DNA of 49,612 nucleotides from Marinosulfonomonas sp. PRT-SC04 (GCA_001321835.1 JPUR01000139.1:1-49612); one strand, 5' to 3'; counted from the stretch's first letter, positions 27,738 to 36,225 are shown. The notes: generated by a model from the sequence alone, not told the origin. Translations and numbers: made by a program.

Positions 27738-28139
27738 TTACGCCTCAACGTGGGGGGCTGGATTGTTGGCTTTTTGGGCCCGATGATCCATGAAGTTGTC
27801 AAATTCTGACTTGTCCTTGGCGTCACGCAGACGTTGCAGGAATTCGCCAAACTTGCCTTGCTCGTCTTCTAAACGGCGCAATGTGTCGGCTTTATAGGCG
27901 TCGAATGCCGTGTTTCCCGAGGAGTGTTCGGCGTGACGAAATTGATGACGGCTCATACGGCGTTTGCTGCGACAGATTCCGAAAAACATGCGTTTACTCC
28001 AGATCATATAAAAGAGAAGGGCGAGGCCAACCGGCCAGATGAAAATAAACCCAAGGACCATAGCGACGATCCATGCGGGTTTTCCGCGTTCATCCAACCA
28101 AGTTTCTGCGGTATGCGGCCATGCGGCAACGGTGCTCAT
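27738..28139 (-). CDS. DUF2852 family protein
   Basis: A 133-residue protein with a short soluble N-terminus, one strong membrane helix at about residues 23-44 (IVAMVLGFIFIWPVGLALLF), a basic patch (SKRMFFGICRSKRRMSRHQF), and a C-terminal helical part rich in Glu, Lys and Arg that may form a coiled coil (FDAYKADTLRRLEDEQGKFGEFLQRLRDAKDKSEF). This is the DUF2852 pattern of alphaproteobacteria; function is unknown. An ATG at 28139 follows CGGAGAACC. The upstream 118 bases carry two matching operator-like dyads (see separate entries), so its expression is probably regulated by a dimeric factor. Confidence 0.85.
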   Translation of the reverse strand: MSTVAAWPHTAETWLDERGKPAWIVAMVLGFIFIWPVGLALLFYMIWSKRMFFGICRSKRRMSRHQFRHAEHSSGNTAFDAYKADTLRRLEDEQGKFGEFLQRLRDAKDKSEFDNFMDHRAQKANNPAPHVEA

Positions 28140-28169
28140 GTGGTTCTCCGTTTTAAAAGGTTACGTTTC

Positions 28170-28190
28170 AATGTGAATACCCTTCACATT
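28170..28190. promoter_or_regulatory. operator-like 21-bp dyad 1 upstream of DUF2852
   Basis: AATGTGAA and TTCACATT are perfectly symmetrical around the 5-base spacer TACCC. It lies 31-51 bases before the DUF2852 start. The core has the form TGT-N11-ACA, one base longer than a CRP/FNR-type TGT-N10-ACA spacing. Regulator unknown. Confidence 0.6.
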
Positions 28191-28227
28191 TCAAAGATTG
28201 ACATTCTCGGGCCGACTTTCAAGCTTT

Positions 28228-28248
28228 AATGTAAAAGATATTTACATT
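28228..28248. promoter_or_regulatory. operator-like 21-bp dyad 2 upstream of DUF2852
   Basis: AATGTAAA and TTTACATT are perfectly symmetrical around AGATA, the same geometry as dyad 1 and differing by one base per arm. The two centres are 58 bases apart (about 5.5 helical turns). A T-rich tract follows, so a weak plus-strand terminator is an alternative reading of this one. Confidence 0.55.
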
Positions 28249-28257
28249 TTTTGTTAT

Positions 28258-28699
28258 TTATACTGCAAAATCAGCGACTTGTGCGCCTAAAATTTGTTTC
28301 AATTTAACGGGATAAACCCCGAAAATATGCCGTGGTGTGCCCGCTGCGGCCCAAACCTTGTCGAAATCCAGCAGTTTTTGGTCAAAAACGCAGCGATTGG
28401 CGATAGATGCCCAACCGGAGACACCCCGCCAATGGCAACGCCGCATCCGCGTTGCCCAACGGCTCGCTCGCCAACGCACTGGCCCGATCGGCGCAGATCT
28501 GATTGCCGCCAGCGGTGATGAACAGGATCAAATTATCAGAGGTTTGGCCGCGAAAAATGATCGATTTGGCGATCTGATCTGCGCCGACCGAATCCGCCGC
28601 CGCTTGAGCTGTACGCGCTCCCTCTGCCATTTCGACAGGGATGATGTTTAGGCCAGCGGCTTCCAGCGCCTGTAACACCCGTTTCAAACTGTTTCTCAT
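28258..28699 (-). pseudogene. YbaK/ProX-type aminoacyl-tRNA deacylase, decayed
   Basis: The N-terminal part (MRNSLKRVLQALEAAGLN to FITAGGNQICADRASALA and GNADAA) follows the YbaK/EbsC deacylase family, which removes wrongly attached amino acids from tRNA. After GNADAA the family block of about eight residues ending TGF is missing. A stretch IGGVSPVGHLSPIAAF continues in a second frame, and then FDQKLLDFDKVWAAAG to AQVADFAV in a third, up to the stop at 28258. This implies a deletion of about 22 bases near 28437 and a one-base loss in the A5/T5 run at 28384-28388. The protein cannot be made as is. The deletion argues for genuine decay. Confidence 0.88.
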
Positions 28700-28791
28700 G
28701 ATCGCCCCCCTTTATGCCTCGACTATTCCCTGTATAAATAATCATGGCAAACCCCGTTGCTTTGTGGCGCGTAGCACAGCATCTTTAGGCC

Positions 28792-31569
28792 ATGAATTTT
28801 GCATCCCAAATCACCCGCACACCGATTCCCCATAACCCCGAACGCGGTGCCGAGATCGCAGCGCTGTTCCCGGATGCAAACCCACAGCTTAAGGCCTTGA
28901 TCGAGGGGGCCGCCGGTTGCAGCCCATATTTGGCGGCCCAAATGACGCGGCAAACCGATTGGCTGATCTGTGCGTTTGAGGATCCGGCGCAGGCCTTGGC
29001 GCAGATGTTCCAAGGTCTGAAAACCGCCCCGCTTGAGCAGCTTAACATCTCGTTGCGACAGGCAAAATCGCGGATTGCGGCGCTGACGGCTTTGGCGGAT
29101 CTGGGGGGGATTTGGCGTCTGGAGCAGATCACCGGCACTCTGACTGATTTTGCCGATCTGGCGGTGGATGTCAGCCTCAAGGCGCTTGTCAGCGTTGAAA
29201 TCAAGCGTGGCAAGCTGCCCGGGATGACGTCGGATGATGTGGCCACGGCGGGTGGTATGGTGGTGCTGGCGATGGGTAAAATGGGGGCAGGCGAGCTGAA
29301 TTATTCCTCGGACATCGACCTGATTTGCCTGTTTGATGAAAGCCGCTTTAGCGATGATGAGTATTTCGATGCTCGCGCCAGCTTCATCCGTGTGACCCGT
29401 AAAATGACGGCGATGTTGTCGGACATCAACGGGCATGGCTATGTGTTTCGCACCGATCTGCGTTTGCGCCCTGATCCATCTACCACGCCGGTCTGTTTGT
29501 CGATGGACGCTGCGGAACGCTATTATGAGGGATTGGGCCGCGCATGGGAGCGCGCCGCCCACATCAAAGCACGGGCCTGCGCCGGTGACATTGCGGGGGG
29601 CGAGGCATATTTGAAGCGTCTGTTGCCGTTTGTCTGGCGCAAACATCTGGATTTTGCCGCGATTCAGGATGCGCATGACATGCGTCTGCGGATCCGTGAG
29701 CACAAAGGGCTGGGGGGGGCGATTGTGCTTGAGGGGCATAATATGAAGTTGGGGCGCGGCGGCATTCGCGAGATTGAATTCTTCACCCAGACTCGCCAAA
29801 TCATCGCTGGCGGGCGTGATCCAAGCTTGCGATCGCGCGAAACAGTGCTGGCGTTGCGGGCCTTGGCGCAAAAGGGCTGGGTTGCCGAAAATGTTGCAAA
29901 TCTGCTAATCGAGCGCTACCGCAGCCACCGTGAGGTCGAACATAGGTTGCAAATGATCAATGACGCCCAGACCCATGATTTGCCGAAAAAGCCTGAGGAG
30001 TTCGACCGGTTGGCGCGTTTCATGGGGGTGGCCGACACCGGAAGAATACGCAGCCGTCTGATGAGTGATCTAAGCGAAGTGCATGAATTGACCGAGGGTT
30101 TTTTCGCGCCCAACAGCCCCGCCCAAGACGATCGCATTGCCTTGCCGGACGGGGCCAAGGAGATCATGGCGCGCTGGCCCGCCTATCCGGCGCTGCGCTC
30201 GACGCGTGCGGTGGAAATCTTTGAACGTTTGCGCCCTGACATTATGATGCGGTTGCAAAAGGCGGGACATCCCAGCGAGGCTTTGGTGCAGTTTGACGGG
30301 TTTCTGGCGGGCTTGCCTGCCGGTGTGCAACTGTTTGCGCTGTTTGAGGCCAACCCGCAGCTGATTGATTTGATCATCGACATTTGCGCCACCGCGCCAG
30401 CGCTGGCCCGGTATTTATCGCGCAACTCGAAAGTGCTGGATGCGGTTTTGGGCGGTACATTTTTTGAAGATTGGCCGGGGGCGACGGGCCTTGAGCGGGA
30501 TCTGGCGGCCGTTTTGGCCTGCTTTGAGGATTACGAGCATAAGCTGGATGCGGCGCGGCGCTGGAAACAGGAATGGCACTTTCGCATCGGGGTACATCAC
30601 TTGCGTGGTTTGATTGATGGCGTTGTTGCGGGGCAGCAATATGCCGATCTGGCCGGTGCCTGCGTGGCGGCGCTGTGGCCACCGATTGTTCAGCATTTCA
30701 CAGCCAAACACGGGGCCATGCCAGGCAAGGGGGCGGTGGTTCTGGCGATGGGATCTCTGGGGGCGGGCATGTTGAATGCGGCCTCGGATCTGGACTTGAT
30801 CGTGATTTATGATGCGGACGGGGTTGAGGGCTCGGAGGGCAAACGCCCGCTGTTGACGCGGCCCTATTATGCGCGGCTGACGCAGGCGTTGATCACGGCG
30901 GTGACAGCCCCGATGTCCGAGGGGCGTTTGTATGAGGTTGATATGCGCCTTCGCCCTTCAGGGCGCCAAGGCCCGGTTGCGACCTCGATGCAATCTTTCC
31001 AGTCTTATCAACGTGATGAGGCATGGACATGGGAGCATTTGGCGTTAACGCGCGCACGGTTTATTGCCGGAAATCCCACTTTGGGAGATGAGATTGAGGG
31101 CTTTCGCACCACGCTGTTGGCGGCCAAGGGCAGGACCGTGCAGGTGTTGGCGGATGTGGCCGATATGCGGGCTCGTTTGGCCGAGGCCAAGCCTGCGGTG
31201 GATGAATGGGAGGCCAAACTGGGGGCCGGCCGAATCCAGGATATTGAGCTGGTGGCGGAAACTGCGGCCTTGCTGTCGGGCACTGCGGCGCTGGATGTGG
31301 CCAGCCAGCTTGCGGCGGGCGAGCAGGCCGGCTGGCTGAGTGCTGCGCAACACAGCTGTCTGAAGCAGGCCTATGCCGCGTTCTGGAATTTGCGCATCAC
31401 TGCCAAATTATTAAGCGAAGCGGCGCTGGATATGGATGAGATTGGCGAAGGCGGGCGCGGGTTTGTGTTGCGTGAAATGGGGCAGGAAAACCTCAAGCAG
31501 TTGAAAACAATGCTTGATACGGTCGCCACTGCCGCACATATTGTCGTGGATGAGGTTTTAAATCGGTGA
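28792..31569 (+). CDS. glnE: glutamine synthetase adenylyltransferase/adenylyl-removing enzyme
   Basis: GlnE sets glutamine synthetase activity by adding or removing AMP on a tyrosine, in response to PII proteins and glutamine. The 925 residues contain two nucleotidyltransferase domains. The N-terminal removal domain has LAMGKMGAGELNYSSDIDL at about residues 159-177; the C-terminal addition domain has AMGSLGAGMLNAASDLDLIVIYD at about 653-675. Each is followed by its helical region (LRLRPD and MRLRPSGRQGP motifs). Both metal-binding Asp pairs (DIDL, DLDL) are intact. The gene diverges from the dead ybaK and is followed by a small conserved gene after 45 bases. Confidence 0.96.
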   Translation: MNFASQITRTPIPHNPERGAEIAALFPDANPQLKALIEGAAGCSPYLAAQMTRQTDWLICAFEDPAQALAQMFQGLKTAPLEQLNISLRQAKSRIAALTALADLGGIWRLEQITGTLTDFADLAVDVSLKALVSVEIKRGKLPGMTSDDVATAGGMVVLAMGKMGAGELNYSSDIDLICLFDESRFSDDEYFDARASFIRVTRKMTAMLSDINGHGYVFRTDLRLRPDPSTTPVCLSMDAAERYYEGLGRAWERAAHIKARACAGDIAGGEAYLKRLLPFVWRKHLDFAAIQDAHDMRLRIREHKGLGGAIVLEGHNMKLGRGGIREIEFFTQTRQIIAGGRDPSLRSRETVLALRALAQKGWVAENVANLLIERYRSHREVEHRLQMINDAQTHDLPKKPEEFDRLARFMGVADTGRIRSRLMSDLSEVHELTEGFFAPNSPAQDDRIALPDGAKEIMARWPAYPALRSTRAVEIFERLRPDIMMRLQKAGHPSEALVQFDGFLAGLPAGVQLFALFEANPQLIDLIIDICATAPALARYLSRNSKVLDAVLGGTFFEDWPGATGLERDLAAVLACFEDYEHKLDAARRWKQEWHFRIGVHHLRGLIDGVVAGQQYADLAGACVAALWPPIVQHFTAKHGAMPGKGAVVLAMGSLGAGMLNAASDLDLIVIYDADGVEGSEGKRPLLTRPYYARLTQALITAVTAPMSEGRLYEVDMRLRPSGRQGPVATSMQSFQSYQRDEAWTWEHLALTRARFIAGNPTLGDEIEGFRTTLLAAKGRTVQVLADVADMRARLAEAKPAVDEWEAKLGAGRIQDIELVAETAALLSGTAALDVASQLAAGEQAGWLSAAQHSCLKQAYAAFWNLRITAKLLSEAALDMDEIGEGGRGFVLREMGQENLKQLKTMLDTVATAAHIVVDEVLNR

Positions 31570-31614
31570 AACTAATGATAAATTTAGGGCAAAGATCAGG
31601 GCAAGGAAATGCGC

Positions 31615-31884
31615 ATGACACAAGATAATTTAGACCCAAGAGGGTTGATCCGAGAAAGCTATCGCATCGAGGGGATTCCCCCCCCCGAGTGCCGGTCGAT
31701 CTTTTTGGACTGGGCGTTGGGCTTTGCGCAATCCGCAGATATGCAGGGTTTGATCCAAGAATTGCTGGTGAAATATGCCACCACTGAGCCTGACCACCCG
31801 ATGAGCAAAGTGCTGAAAGACGGCTTGGCAGCCCCTGAAACCGCCAAACGGCGTGGGGGGCGCAAGGCGCGTTTCGTGTCTTGA
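31615..31884 (+). CDS. small conserved protein of unknown function
   Basis: An 89-residue soluble protein with a predominantly helical, acidic character (LIRESYRIEGIPPPECRSIFLDWAL, MQGLIQELLVKYA) and a basic, Gly/Arg-rich tail (KRRGGRKARFVS). I recognise the type as a small conserved hypothetical protein that follows glnE in Rhodobacterales, but no function is known. The second ATG (31615) is preferred over 31609 because the AAGGAA ribosome site is 7-8 bases before it. It lies 45 bases after glnE and is probably co-transcribed. Confidence 0.75.
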   Translation: MTQDNLDPRGLIRESYRIEGIPPPECRSIFLDWALGFAQSADMQGLIQELLVKYATTEPDHPMSKVLKDGLAAPETAKRRGGRKARFVS

Positions 31885-32286
31885 ATTCAGCCTAAATACA
31901 GACTGAAAGACGGCCAATGCAATCTGGTATCATTGGTCGAGAGCGGCGTCATGCGTAAGGTTTATTATAATTCCGCCCCATTTACGGGCCCAACTTACGG
32001 GGCAACCGGTCATTCGAAGCCAGCCTTTGGTTGCGCAACCGTTGGCGGTGGCGTCTGACACCATATGCATCGTGCAGGATGTGCGCGGTTCAGCCCCCGA
32101 AATCTCCGCATTCTGGTGTCTCTTGCTGGCTTGTCCCCCCCCCCCAGTAAGCCGATGATGTGGTGGTCTGTTTGGCGGGATTTCGGGCGAAACAATCTAT
32201 GGGCATTCACGCAGGGTAAGCTAAGGGTTTTCAGGCAGAATAATCTAAGGGCTTTCGCCCGGAGCAATAGTTGACTAGGAGGGGGC
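31885..32286. other. 402-base spacer with C10 tract, tandem repeats and long-range stem
   Basis: No convincing standard gene fills this stretch. It holds a run of ten C (32135-32144) and three 24-base imperfect tandem repeats (32191-32262). A perfect 9-base inverted repeat, CGGGCGAAA (32184-32192) and TTTCGCCCG (32253-32261), encloses the repeats, with the rlmI ribosome site (AGGAGG) shortly after. A 69-residue frame (32065-32274) spans the C tract and reads the repeats as NNLWAFTQ, GKLRVFRQ, NNLRAFAR, but it has no ribosome site, so I do not call it a gene. Confidence 0.6.
32191..32262 (+). repeat. three 24-base imperfect tandem repeats
   Basis: Units at 32191-32214, 32215-32238 and 32239-32262 share a core close to AATCTAAGGGCTTTC-like bases with CAG or CGG ends; a fourth partial unit (AGCAATAG) follows. 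The period is a multiple of three, so all units stay in the same reading frame. Confidence 0.65.
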
Positions 32287-33531
32287 ATGACACATTCCCC
32301 CTCAACACCCCCCGCATCCGCCCAGAACGCCGAAAACACTGGCGAGACAATCGCCGTTGTCCGTATGAAACCAAAAGCCGAAGTGCGCGCGATCCGCCAC
32401 GGCTTTCCTTGGGTTTTTAGTGACGAGGTGGTGACCGACCGGCGCACCAAGGCGCTCAAACCCGGATCATTGGCCCGTCTTGAGGACAGTGAGCGCCGCC
32501 CGCTTGGGCTGGTTGCCATTAACATGAATTCGAAAATCACCTGCCGGATGTTGGATCGCAACCCCGATGCGGTGATTGATATCGCTTGGTTTGAGGCTCG
32601 GCTGCAACGCGCACTCGAGCACCGCGAACGGCTGTTTGATACGCCCTATTACCGCTTGGTTCACGCTGAATCCGATGGTCTGCCAGGTGTGGTGATTGAC
32701 CGCTTCGGCGATGCCGCCGTGATCCAGCCGAACGCGGCTTGGGCTGATGTGCATCTTGATGATCTGGCGCAGGCTTTGGTCAATGTGACCGGCGTGACCA
32801 CGATTGTTAAAAACGCCGCTGGCCGCTCGCGGGTTCTGGAAGGCTTGAACGAGGAAACCATCCTGCTGCAAGGCTCGCTGGATGGGCCGATCCCTGTGCC
32901 GATGAATGGTGCCATCTATATGGCCGATCTGATGGGCGGTCAAAAAACCGGTCTGTTCTATGATCAACGTGCCAATCATGTCTTCACCCAACGTCTGTGC
33001 AAGGACGCGCGTGTGCTGGATATGTTCTCGCATGTCGGCGGCTTTTCACTGGCGGCTTTGGCCGGTGGGGCGACCTCGGCGCTGGCGGTTGATAGTTCGG
33101 CGCCGGCACTTGAGTTGGCCGAAGCTGGCGCTGCAAAAATGGGCAAATCTGACGTGTTCAGCACCCGCAAGGGCGATGCGTTTGCAGTGTTAGAGGATCT
33201 GGCCAAAGAGGGTGCTAAATTTGACGTGGTGGTCTGTGATCCACCGGCTTTTGCGCCCAATAAAAAATCCCTGGAGGCCGGATTGCGCGCCTATGAACGG
33301 GTGGCCCGCTTGGCCGCCCCCTTGGTGGCCGAGGGCGGTTATCTGGTGGTTTGCTCCTGCTCGCACGCGGTTGATCTGACGCGTTTTCGCAACTCATCCG
33401 CCCGTGGCATTGGCCGTGGCGGACGTCGGGCTGTGCAAATTCATGCAGGATCAGCTGGTGCAGATCACCCGTTGTTGCCACAATTGGCCCAAAGCGGATA
33501 CCTTAAGGCGCTGTTCTTCCGGCTGGATTAA
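32287..33531 (+). CDS. rlmI: class I SAM-dependent 23S rRNA cytosine methyltransferase, RlmI type
   Basis: RlmI-type enzymes methylate C1962 of 23S rRNA at carbon 5. The 414 residues carry an N-terminal PUA-like region (VVRMKPKAEVRAIRHGFPWVFSDEV, about residues 24-48, and GSLARLED), an RNA-binding middle, and a C-terminal methyltransferase fold. Visible motifs are KTGLFYDQRANH, LDMFSHVGGFSLAAL (SAM motif I), VVCDPPAFAPNKKS (motif IV) and CSCSHAV with the catalytic Cys. The start has a strong AGGAGG site. It is followed by the PIN gene after 50 bases, as in relatives. Confidence 0.93.
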   Translation: MTHSPSTPPASAQNAENTGETIAVVRMKPKAEVRAIRHGFPWVFSDEVVTDRRTKALKPGSLARLEDSERRPLGLVAINMNSKITCRMLDRNPDAVIDIAWFEARLQRALEHRERLFDTPYYRLVHAESDGLPGVVIDRFGDAAVIQPNAAWADVHLDDLAQALVNVTGVTTIVKNAAGRSRVLEGLNEETILLQGSLDGPIPVPMNGAIYMADLMGGQKTGLFYDQRANHVFTQRLCKDARVLDMFSHVGGFSLAALAGGATSALAVDSSAPALELAEAGAAKMGKSDVFSTRKGDAFAVLEDLAKEGAKFDVVVCDPPAFAPNKKSLEAGLRAYERVARLAAPLVAEGGYLVVCSCSHAVDLTRFRNSSARGIGRGGRRAVQIHAGSAGADHPLLPQLAQSGYLKALFFRLD

Positions 33532-33581
33532 TGCGGGTCTTGGTGGCTTTGCATGACTTTACATAAACGAGATACGTATCA

Positions 33582-34130
33582 ATGCGGGTTCTGATCGACG
33601 CTTGCGTTCTGTACCCGACCGTGATGCGCGAAGTGCTGATCGGGGTGGCGGCTAAGGGGCTGTTCACCCCGCTTTGGTCGGCCCGTATTCTTGAGGAATG
33701 GGCGCGTGCGGTGGCCCGAATTGGCGATGGGTTTGAAGATTTGGCGCGCGGCGAGATCGCTCTGCTCAAAGCCCGTTGGCCGCTGGCCGAAACCCACTAT
33801 CCTGCGGACCTGCAGGACAGCCTGTATTTACCAGACCCCGATGACACACATGTTTTGGCTGCGGCGATCGCGGGCAAAGCGGATGTGCTGTTGACGATGA
33901 ATCTAAAGGATTTCCCGACCGCGGTTGTCAGCGTACACGGGGTGGTGCGGCGCGATCCTGACGGGATGCTGCGCGAGATGTTTGGCGAGGCGCCTGACAT
34001 CGTCGGTGCTGTGGTCGAGGATGTCCGTCAAACCGCAGAGCGCTTGTCAGGGCAGCCGCAAGACGTTCGAAAACTGATGAAAAAAGCGCGGCTGCCACGG
34101 TTGGGCAAGGCGCTGGCTATGTCAGTTTAG
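33582..34130 (+). CDS. RSP_2648-type PIN domain protein
   Basis: A 182-residue PIN-fold protein. The N-terminal acidic residue is in MRVLIDACVLYP (Asp7), further acidic positions follow in ILEEWARAV and LPDPDDTHVLAAA, and the last in LLTMNLKDFP. PIN domains are metal-dependent ribonucleases, often toxins of toxin-antitoxin pairs. No antitoxin-sized gene lies beside it, and its place right after rlmI is shared across Rhodobacterales, which suggests a housekeeping RNA function rather than a mobile toxin. The last 14 bases overlap the convergent M48 peptidase gene. Confidence 0.85.
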   Translation: MRVLIDACVLYPTVMREVLIGVAAKGLFTPLWSARILEEWARAVARIGDGFEDLARGEIALLKARWPLAETHYPADLQDSLYLPDPDDTHVLAAAIAGKADVLLTMNLKDFPTAVVSVHGVVRRDPDGMLREMFGEAPDIVGAVVEDVRQTAERLSGQPQDVRKLMKKARLPRLGKALAMSV

Positions 34131-34806
34131 CCCAGCGGGTTTCCATCGCCTCGATTGCCTTGATGCGCTCTTCGGTTTTGGGGTGGCTCAACAACCACGC
34201 TGGTGCGCTGCCGCCATTTGTTTTGGTCAGCGCGTTCAGCTTTAGGAGCAGAGATTTCTGCGCTGCCGTGCCAATGCCGGATTTGGTCAGCAAAGCCGAG
34301 GCATAAGCGTCGGCCTCATATTCATCGCTGCGCGACAGCCGTGCTGCCAATATGGTGGTCAGAAAATTTGCAATATAGTAGCCGACCACTGGGATAAACC
34401 GGGAAATCACCATGCCAATCGCGGTGCGCAGGGCGTTCTGGCCAGAAAAATCTATCATCCGGCGGCGCGAATGCCCCAGCGCCACATGGCCCAACTCATG
34501 CGCAATCACGCTGGCCATTTCGGCGCCGCTGACCTCGCCTGTGCGGTATTTTTCATAGAACCCGCGGGTGATGAAAATTCGCCCATCGGGGGCTGCCAGA
34601 CCGTTGATTGGATCAATTTCGTAGATGTAGACCTTGATGCGCGCTAAATCCAATGACGCCGCCATCCGGTCGCACAGCGCCTTTAGCTTGGCGTCGGCAA
34701 GCTCGGTTGATTTTTCGTCCAGCTCGCGCGCCGTGCGCCACGCTGAAAAACGATACATCACCAGTCCGTAGAGGACCGCCAGAATAATGGGAGAGAACCT
34801 GAGCAT
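34117..34806 (-). CDS. M48-family metallopeptidase
   Basis: A 229-residue membrane-linked zinc peptidase. An N-terminal hydrophobic helix (about residues 4-20) is followed by the peptidase domain with the zinc motif HELGH (in VIAHELGHVALGHS) and a third ligand in EYEADAYAS. Family members (HtpX/Oma1-like) degrade misfolded membrane proteins or act in the periplasm. The start at 34806 (MLRFSPII) is chosen because it begins at the membrane helix; 19 residues upstream in frame look non-coding. The 3' end overlaps the PIN gene by 14 bases on the opposite strand. It follows the VWA gene by 62 bases. Confidence 0.88.
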   Translation of the reverse strand: MLRFSPIILAVLYGLVMYRFSAWRTARELDEKSTELADAKLKALCDRMAASLDLARIKVYIYEIDPINGLAAPDGRIFITRGFYEKYRTGEVSGAEMASVIAHELGHVALGHSRRRMIDFSGQNALRTAIGMVISRFIPVVGYYIANFLTTILAARLSRSDEYEADAYASALLTKSGIGTAAQKSLLLKLNALTKTNGGSAPAWLLSHPKTEERIKAIEAMETRWAKLT

Positions 34807-34868
34807 AGTTTGTATATGGCGGCTGTTGGGGGAATAAACAATGGCTGTAATGTTGGGAGGCAACGGGG

Positions 34869-36050
34869 TCAGGTCAGCGTGCGCATGCCTCGGGTGATGC
34901 CCTCAAGCGTCATTGGCACCATGCTGTCCTCAAAGATTTGACGGATCATTCCAACCGATTGGGTGTATTGCCACTGCGCTTCTGGCAGTGGATTGATCCA
35001 GATATTTTGCGGCCATTGCTCGCGGGCGCGTTGCAACCACGTCTCGCCGGTTTCCTCGTTCCAATGCTCATTGGCTCCACCGCGATAGGCGATCTCATAG
35101 GGCGACATCGAGGCATCGCCGACAAAGATACATTTGTAATCCTGCCCGTACGTGCGCAGCACCTCGTGGGTCGGGATTTGCTGATCCCAGCGCCGCGAAT
35201 TGTCCTTCCAAACCCCTTCATAAAGGCAATTGTGAAAGTAGTAATATTCCATATGTTTAAACTCGGCTCGCGCGGCTGAAAACAGCTCCTCGACCACTTT
35301 GATATGCGGATCCATCGAGCCACCAACATCGAGAAATAGCAATATTTTCACCGCATTGCGCCGCTCGGGGCGGGTTTTCACATCGAGATAGCCGTTTTCT
35401 GCGGTGGCGCGGATGGTGCCGTCCAGATCCAGCTCCTCATGGGCGCCATTGCGGGCCCAGCTGCGCAGACGTTTCAGCGCCACTTTGATGTTGCGAGTCC
35501 CCAATTCAACACTGTCATCCAAGTTCTTGAAATCGCGCCGATCCCAGACTTTAACGGCTCGCTGGTGGCGGGATTTATCTTGGCCAATACGCACGCCTTC
35601 GGGATTGTAGCCATACGCCCCAAACGCTGAAGTGCCGGCGGTGCCGATCCATTTGGAGCCACCCTGATGGCGTTTTTCCTGCTCTTTCAGGCGCTCTTTT
35701 AGGGTTTCCATTAGTTTATCAAAGCCACCCAGCGCCTTGATTTCTGCTTTTTCCTCGGGGCTTAGATGCTTTTCGGCCATCTTTTCCAGCCAATCGGCAG
35801 GGATATCAACCGCCTCCAGCACATCATCCATGGTGATATGCTCCAGCCCCTTAAAGGTGGCGGCAAAGGCGCGGTCAAAGCGGTCTAGATGGCGCTCGTC
35901 CTTCACCATCGCGGTACGGGCGAGGTAGTAGAACCCCTCAACGTCATAGGTGACCAGCCCGCGTTTCATGCCCTCAAGAAAGGCTAGAAATTCGCGCATC
36001 GAAACCGGGACTTTGGCGGCCCGTAAGGTTTCAAAGAACCGCAGAAACAT
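34869..36050 (-). CDS. CoxE-like VWA domain protein
   Basis: A 393-residue protein with a C-terminal von Willebrand A-like domain. The metal site is DVGGSMDP (MIDAS; usual form DxSxS, here with Gly), reached in KILLFLDVGGSM, and supported by FVGDASMSPYE. The N-terminal half contains FLAFLEGMKRGLV and a charged helical stretch (LKERLKEQEKRHQ). CoxE-type proteins work with MoxR-type AAA ATPases as chaperone pairs that insert metal cofactors or remodel complexes; the matching MoxR gene is 2.6 kb upstream at 38635-39474 on the same strand, with four genes between. Substrate unknown. It starts two bases after the 54-residue gene. Confidence 0.88.
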   Translation of the reverse strand: MFLRFFETLRAAKVPVSMREFLAFLEGMKRGLVTYDVEGFYYLARTAMVKDERHLDRFDRAFAATFKGLEHITMDDVLEAVDIPADWLEKMAEKHLSPEEKAEIKALGGFDKLMETLKERLKEQEKRHQGGSKWIGTAGTSAFGAYGYNPEGVRIGQDKSRHQRAVKVWDRRDFKNLDDSVELGTRNIKVALKRLRSWARNGAHEELDLDGTIRATAENGYLDVKTRPERRNAVKILLFLDVGGSMDPHIKVVEELFSAARAEFKHMEYYYFHNCLYEGVWKDNSRRWDQQIPTHEVLRTYGQDYKCIFVGDASMSPYEIAYRGGANEHWNEETGETWLQRAREQWPQNIWINPLPEAQWQYTQSVGMIRQIFEDSMVPMTLEGITRGMRTLT

Positions 36051-36052
36051 GG

Positions 36053-36217
36053 CTAGGCGCCGCGGCTGCTGATGATGACGTAAAACAGTGCCATCAGTGC
36101 AAAGAGGATCGCGAAAATCGCCATATATTGGGCGATGTCAAACAGATTGCCTTTTTTGCGCAGGGCCGTGATGGCGCCAAGGCCAGCCCCAAATAATGCG
36201 GCGAAGAAAATGATCAT
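36053..36217 (-). CDS. 54-residue two-helix membrane protein
   Basis: A short frame with two hydrophobic helices (about residues 2-17 and 29-49) joined by a basic loop (LRKKGNLFD) and ending in SRGA. The ATG at 36217 has a GAGGG site 5-9 bases upstream. Its stop is two bases before the VWA start and its start is eight bases after the DUF2927 stop, so it fits tightly into a same-strand cluster, which supports it as a real gene. No function is known; it could be a small partner of the VWA/MoxR pair or of the M48 peptidase. Confidence 0.75.
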   Translation of the reverse strand: MIIFFAALFGAGLGAITALRKKGNLFDIAQYMAIFAILFALMALFYVIISSRGA

Positions 36218-36225
36218 AGTGCCCT

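Noticed and set aside
28737..28791. Promoter search between dead ybaK and glnE
   Set aside because: No convincing -35/-10 pair was found in the short divergent spacer.
28723..29871. 382-codon minus-strand frame within glnE
   Set aside because: Antisense shadow of glnE, which has intact family motifs here.
32010..32561. 183-codon minus-strand frame across the rlmI start
   Set aside because: It overlaps the conserved rlmI N-terminus and the repeat region, with no ribosome site or motif.
33582..34130. PIN protein as toxin of a toxin-antitoxin pair
   Set aside because: No antitoxin-sized gene adjoins it, and the rlmI-PIN order is conserved in the group, so a mobile toxin module is unlikely.
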